The notes under the pieces were generated by a model that saw only the letters and a program-made list of their open reading frames with translations, was not told the origin of the DNA and ran no database searches. The position numbers and the translations under genes are program-made. A DNA stretch of 36,205 nucleotides, from assembly GCA_027026755.1 (NCBI GenBank), contig JALVNE010000185.1:1-36205 (forward strand). Direction: 5' to 3'. This DNA comes from Sedimenticola sp. Lineage in GTDB: Bacteria; Pseudomonadota; Gammaproteobacteria; Chromatiales; Chromatiaceae. Every line of letters starts with the position of its first letter. Within the stretch, counting starts at the first letter, position 1. This document shows, one piece after another, positions 33,033-36,205 of the stretch.

Positions 33033-33274
33033 TGAATCGTTATAAATACTCTGAGATTTGCTGTACTAAAGATCGAGAGGGGTTTTCCCCGGCGTTTCCG
33101 CAAAGACGGGTAAAGGCTCGTCTTGTGGCCGGAAAGAGGGGGTAAACACGGCCGACGGCAGCATCAGGTATGAGATGTAATTAGACTTGGATATCACGGG
33201 ATCGGGTTCACCAACGCTTCGATAATGAAGCTGGAAGATCCTGAAGTACTCGGCGGCAATCTCTGGGAGGGAAT
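33033..33274 (+). other. long structured leader of fimV mRNA
   Basis: About 240 untranslated bases with several hairpins: GGGG-TTTT-CCCC (33079-33090); CCGCAAAGACG pairing with CGTCTTGTGG (33098-33128); GGCCG pairing with CGGCC (33127-33153), which shares two G with the preceding stem so the two compete; and GCTTC-GATAAT-GAAGC (33216-33231). It ends in GGGAGG before the fimV ATG. I could not match it to a known riboswitch, including c-di-GMP types. No coding frame with a ribosome binding site is seen inside. Confidence 0.45.
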
Positions 33275-36025
33275 ATGGTCCGCAAACTGGCACTCGCAGT
33301 TTCACTCGCAATGGGCACGCTGCCCATGTCTGTATACGCACTGGGCCTGGGTGGAATGACCACTCATTCGGCGCTGAACGAAAAATTCAAAGCCGATATC
33401 GAGCTGATCTCGGTAAAGAAGGGGCAACTCGATACCTTGAAGGCCTCCCTGGCGCCAGCTGATGTATTCAATCGCATGGGCGTGGAGCGTACAATCTTTC
33501 TTACACGCCTGAAATTTCGTCCCATGCGTCTCAAGGATGGCCGCGCCGTCATACGGGTGACCAGTTCCGACCCCATTCGAGAGCCTTTCCTTGATTTCTT
33601 CATCAAGCTGGACTGGCCCAACGGCCAGGCCGTGAAAGAATACACCGCGCTGCTGGACCCGCCATCACTGACGAAGCGGCGCGCTGCCAAGATCAGAGCC
33701 GCCAAGGCGCAGGCGGCCGCGAAGCAGTCTTCATCGTCTGCAGAATCCACCAAGGCCGGGGCATCCAGCCGTCCCCGGCGTACCGCTACCGATGGCGAGT
33801 ACGGTCCCGTGGCGACCAATGAAACCCTGTGGGAAATTGCCGATGATCTGCGTCCGGAGGGCATTTCCATCCACCAGATGATGATGGCCATGTACCAGGC
33901 CAATCCACAGGCATTCGTCAACAACAACATCAACCTGCTGAAAAAGGGACAGGTGCTCAAGGTTCCTACAGCAGAAGAAATCACCATCGGACGCAGTGAG
34001 GCGGTTGCCGCATTCCAGGAAGCGACTGCCGGGGGCACTTCCTCAGCCACAGAGGCGCCAGCTGCCGCCGAATCGCCGGCGGAAGGGAATCCGGCTGCCA
34101 CGGAAGAGGCACCGGTTGCCGAGGAAGAGCAAGTGCAGCTCAAGATTGCCGGTGTCGTGGAAACCGAGAGTGATACCGAAGGAAAGGCCGTATCCGACCT
34201 GGATGTCGAGAAGGGCAGCGCGGATCTGCACCAGCAAATGCTGCTCCTGGAAGAACAGGCAGAAAGCGCACGGCAGGAAGCCGCCCAGATGCGCAGCCAA
34301 GTGGAAGACCTGCGTCAGCAGCTGGATGATGCCAAGCGTCTGCTGGAACTCAAGGACGAGGAACTGGCCCGCCTGCAGGAAGGCCTGAGTCAGGTCAATG
34401 AGGCAGAAGCCACGGCGGAGAGCGTGCTTACCGAAGTCGAAGAAGGCGAAGCAGAAACCGGAGCCGAGGACATGTCCGGTGAAACAGAACCGGCGGTAGA
34501 AACTGAAACCGGGGAAATGGAAACCGGGGTTGTCGATACGGAAAATGAAATTTCGGAACCCGCCGCTGCAGGTGAGGAGACGGGGGAAACTGGGGCCGAG
34601 GCGGAAATGCCCGCCGAAGAGCCTGAGCCCGCGGTAGAACAACCCGTTGAACCAGAACCGACCGCCGAGGAACAGTCTTCCGTTGAGTCCGAACCCGCAC
34701 CGCCGGCTGAAAAAGAGGCGTCTGCTCCCGCGCCAGCGCCCGCTTCCGAGCCTTCCATCATGGAAGATCCCATCGCCTGGGCGGGTAACAATATGATGAT
34801 CACAGGGGGTGCTGCCGGCGCAATACTCCTTGGCCTTGGGGCGTTTTTCCTGAACCGGCGCAGGAAGGAGCAAGCGGGGGCTGCAGCGCTCGCCTCCGAT
34901 ATGGCGGGGTCCTTGGGCCAGGAGAGCATCCTGATGGAAGAGGAGTCCAGTCTTGCGGATACAGTGGCGGATCACATGGCCGCCGGCAATATCGGCGACA
35001 CGTCCTTCCTCAGCGAGTATTCCACGGAGGAATTCAAGGGCCTGCAGGAAGACACGGCGGAAGTCGATCCGGTTTCCGAGGCCGATGTATACATCGCCTA
35101 CGGCCGCTATCAGCAGGCTGAAGAAATCCTGCAGGAGGCCATGCAATCCGGCAATAACAGCGCTGCGGTCAAGTACAAGATGCTGGAAGTGTACTACGCC
35201 ACCCAGAAAAAGGATCAATTCAACGCCCTTGCGGAAGAAATGGTCAATAACGGCCAGTACGAGGAAGATCCCAAGGCCTGGGAGCACATCCAGACCATGG
35301 GGAGGGACCTGGACAAGACCAATCCCCTGTTTGCCACTGGCGCCTCTGCTGCAGAGGCCGCTACTACTATGGATACCGCCAGCAGTGCAGGCGAAGACAG
35401 CGAACTGTCTCTGGATCTGAGTACCCTGGCCGAAGAAGTGGATTCTGCCCTCAGTGCGGACAGCGAACCCATGGAAGGTCTGAGTGAGCTGGAAATGGAT
35501 TTCGACAAACTGGATACCGATGACGGCTCCGCTGCTGCGGACGACCGCGCAGCCCAGACGGATTCCGTGCTGGAAGAGGTGAACAAGGATGACCTGGTGC
35601 TGGGCGAAACCGAGCTGCACACCGAGCTGCTGGATGTCGGTGACGTGGGTGATATCGAGGTTGGCACGACAAACCTCGATGAGGCGCTGGCCGATCTTTC
35701 CGGTGATCTGGAAGGCGTCATGGCCGATTCCCAGATCCTGGATGAGCCTCTCGATCTGGAAGATGAACGTTTTTCCAGCCTGGAAGGGGATATGGCGTCT
35801 GACAGCCAGGTTTCCGGCCCGGAAGGCGATCTCAATGTGTCTCAGGGCAAGGAAGATGATTCCATCATCGGTGATGAAGTGGAAACCAAGCTGGAACTGG
35901 CCCGGGCCTTCATGGAAATCGGTGATGCGGATGGCGCTCGCGGTATCCTCCAGGAAGTCGAGGAAGATGGCACGCCGAAGCAGAAGGAGACGGCATCAGA
36001 GTTGCTGAGCCAACTCAAGGAGTAG
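33275..36025 (+). CDS. fimV: FimV/HubP family polar hub protein
   Basis: 916 residues. FimV/HubP proteins mark the cell pole and help recruit type IV pili, chemotaxis and flagellar proteins. A signal peptide (about 1-23) is followed by the FimV periplasmic domain with LNEKFKADIELISVKKGQLD (about 30-130). A LysM-like segment lies near 176-235 (ETLWEIADDL), then a coiled coil (about 310-370). A long Glu/Pro-rich acidic stretch leads to a TM helix at about 504-526 (ITGGAAGAILLGLGAFFLNR). The cytoplasmic part is acidic, with a TPR-like repeat near 602-650 and the FimV C-terminal domain KLELARAFMEIGDADGARGI (about 870-916). In Pseudomonas truA follows; the window ends before that could be seen. 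Confidence 0.93.
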   Translation: MVRKLALAVSLAMGTLPMSVYALGLGGMTTHSALNEKFKADIELISVKKGQLDTLKASLAPADVFNRMGVERTIFLTRLKFRPMRLKDGRAVIRVTSSDPIREPFLDFFIKLDWPNGQAVKEYTALLDPPSLTKRRAAKIRAAKAQAAAKQSSSSAESTKAGASSRPRRTATDGEYGPVATNETLWEIADDLRPEGISIHQMMMAMYQANPQAFVNNNINLLKKGQVLKVPTAEEITIGRSEAVAAFQEATAGGTSSATEAPAAAESPAEGNPAATEEAPVAEEEQVQLKIAGVVETESDTEGKAVSDLDVEKGSADLHQQMLLLEEQAESARQEAAQMRSQVEDLRQQLDDAKRLLELKDEELARLQEGLSQVNEAEATAESVLTEVEEGEAETGAEDMSGETEPAVETETGEMETGVVDTENEISEPAAAGEETGETGAEAEMPAEEPEPAVEQPVEPEPTAEEQSSVESEPAPPAEKEASAPAPAPASEPSIMEDPIAWAGNNMMITGGAAGAILLGLGAFFLNRRRKEQAGAAALASDMAGSLGQESILMEEESSLADTVADHMAAGNIGDTSFLSEYSTEEFKGLQEDTAEVDPVSEADVYIAYGRYQQAEEILQEAMQSGNNSAAVKYKMLEVYYATQKKDQFNALAEEMVNNGQYEEDPKAWEHIQTMGRDLDKTNPLFATGASAAEAATTMDTASSAGEDSELSLDLSTLAEEVDSALSADSEPMEGLSELEMDFDKLDTDDGSAAADDRAAQTDSVLEEVNKDDLVLGETELHTELLDVGDVGDIEVGTTNLDEALADLSGDLEGVMADSQILDEPLDLEDERFSSLEGDMASDSQVSGPEGDLNVSQGKEDDSIIGDEVETKLELARAFMEIGDADGARGILQEVEEDGTPKQKETASELLSQLKE

Positions 36026-36050
36026 TTTTGCCCTCCTTAATTTACGACGA

Positions 36051-36070
36051 AAGGGCGCTTCGGCGCCCTT
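36051..36070 (+). terminator. intrinsic terminator of fimV
   Basis: AAGGGCGC-TTCG-GCGCCCTT is a perfect 8-bp stem with a UUCG tetraloop, 25 bases after the fimV stop, followed by the T-rich GTCTATTCTT. The stem is strong and the T-tract moderate. Confidence 0.8.
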
Positions 36071-36135
36071 GTCTATTCTTGACCCGGCGACTAAATATCT
36101 CGTCCTCAGCCGCCCTGTCTGCGCGGGTGGCAAGG

Positions 36136-36177
36136 CATCAACGCGCCGCTGTAGCCGCTCTACAGCAAGGGTTGATG
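36136..36177. other. nested palindromic structure near the window end
   Basis: CATCAA (36136-36141) and TTGATG (36172-36177) enclose a second perfect stem, GCTGTAG (36148-36154) with CTACAGC (36160-36166). Another short stem (TCGC-GTA-GCG) follows near 36183. The rest of 36071-36205 shows no gene with a ribosome binding site. It may be a repeat or the edge of an element cut by the window end. Confidence 0.35.
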
Positions 36178-36205
36178 GTGAATCGCGTAGCGCGAGAAGG
36201 CCCCC

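Noticed and set aside
33070..33170. c-di-GMP riboswitch in the fimV leader
   Set aside because: Stretches such as GCAAAGACGGG looked suggestive, but the conserved core and tetraloop arrangement of the GEMM class could not be found.
1..36205. tRNA, rRNA, CRISPR arrays, complete insertion sequences or prophage genes
   Set aside because: None was seen. The gaps between genes hold promoters, hairpins and short repeats only, and no transposase or integrase was recognised.

Overview
The window comes from a moderately GC-rich gammaproteobacterium with a polar-type flagellum. The flagellar gene order (fliC-flaG-fliD-fliS-fliT, fleSR, fliEFGHIJ, fliK, fliLMNOPQR-flhB, flhA-flhF-flhG-fliA) and the later leuC-leuD-leuB-asd-fimV run both match the arrangement I know from Pseudomonas, Marinobacter and the sulfur-oxidising Chromatiales/Thiotrichales. 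The sequence does not settle the genus.

Layout. 1-3715: filament genes (flagellin fliC behind a sigma-28-type promoter, then flaG, fliD, fliS, fliT). 3830-4321: an inverted gene of unknown function, with PD-(D/E)XK-nuclease-like motifs, where Pseudomonas-type loci carry the master regulator fleQ. 4559-12769: a sigma-54-type promoter, the FleS/FleR two-component system, and the basal body/export/switch genes fliE to fliJ. 12875-14747: fliK behind its own sigma-54-type promoter. 15135-20698: fliL to flhB behind another sigma-54-type promoter. 20767-25763: flhA, flhF, flhG, fliA. 25961-27330: a 58-codon small gene and a SPOR-domain membrane protein. 27670-28344: a putative lipoprotein of unknown function. 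28505-32942: leucine biosynthesis (leuC, leuD, leuB) and asd. 33275-36025: fimV behind a long structured leader. 36051-36070: a terminator.

Regulation. Four sites have the exact GG-N10-GC geometry of sigma-54 promoters (before fliD, fleSR, fliK and fliL), and one sigma-28-type promoter precedes fliC. Since the window also encodes FleR (a sigma-54 activator with GAFTGA) and FliA (sigma-28), a cascade can be read from it: sigma-54 plus an unseen master activator to fleSR; FleR to middle genes; FliA to flagellin. No fleQ lies in the window.

Repeats. A roughly 150-bp three-hairpin element occurs twice in opposite orientations (25791-25949 and 27454-27607), with a degenerate fragment at 3742-3780. 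A REP-like palindrome (GTCGGGCTTCAGCCCGAC) flanks leuB as two inverted pairs, and the second pair contains the leuB stop codon. I saw no tRNA, rRNA, CRISPR array or complete insertion sequence. Most of the window is a conventional flagellar locus. The less ordinary items are the gene in the fleQ position, the two very small ORFs, the repeat family and the fimV leader.
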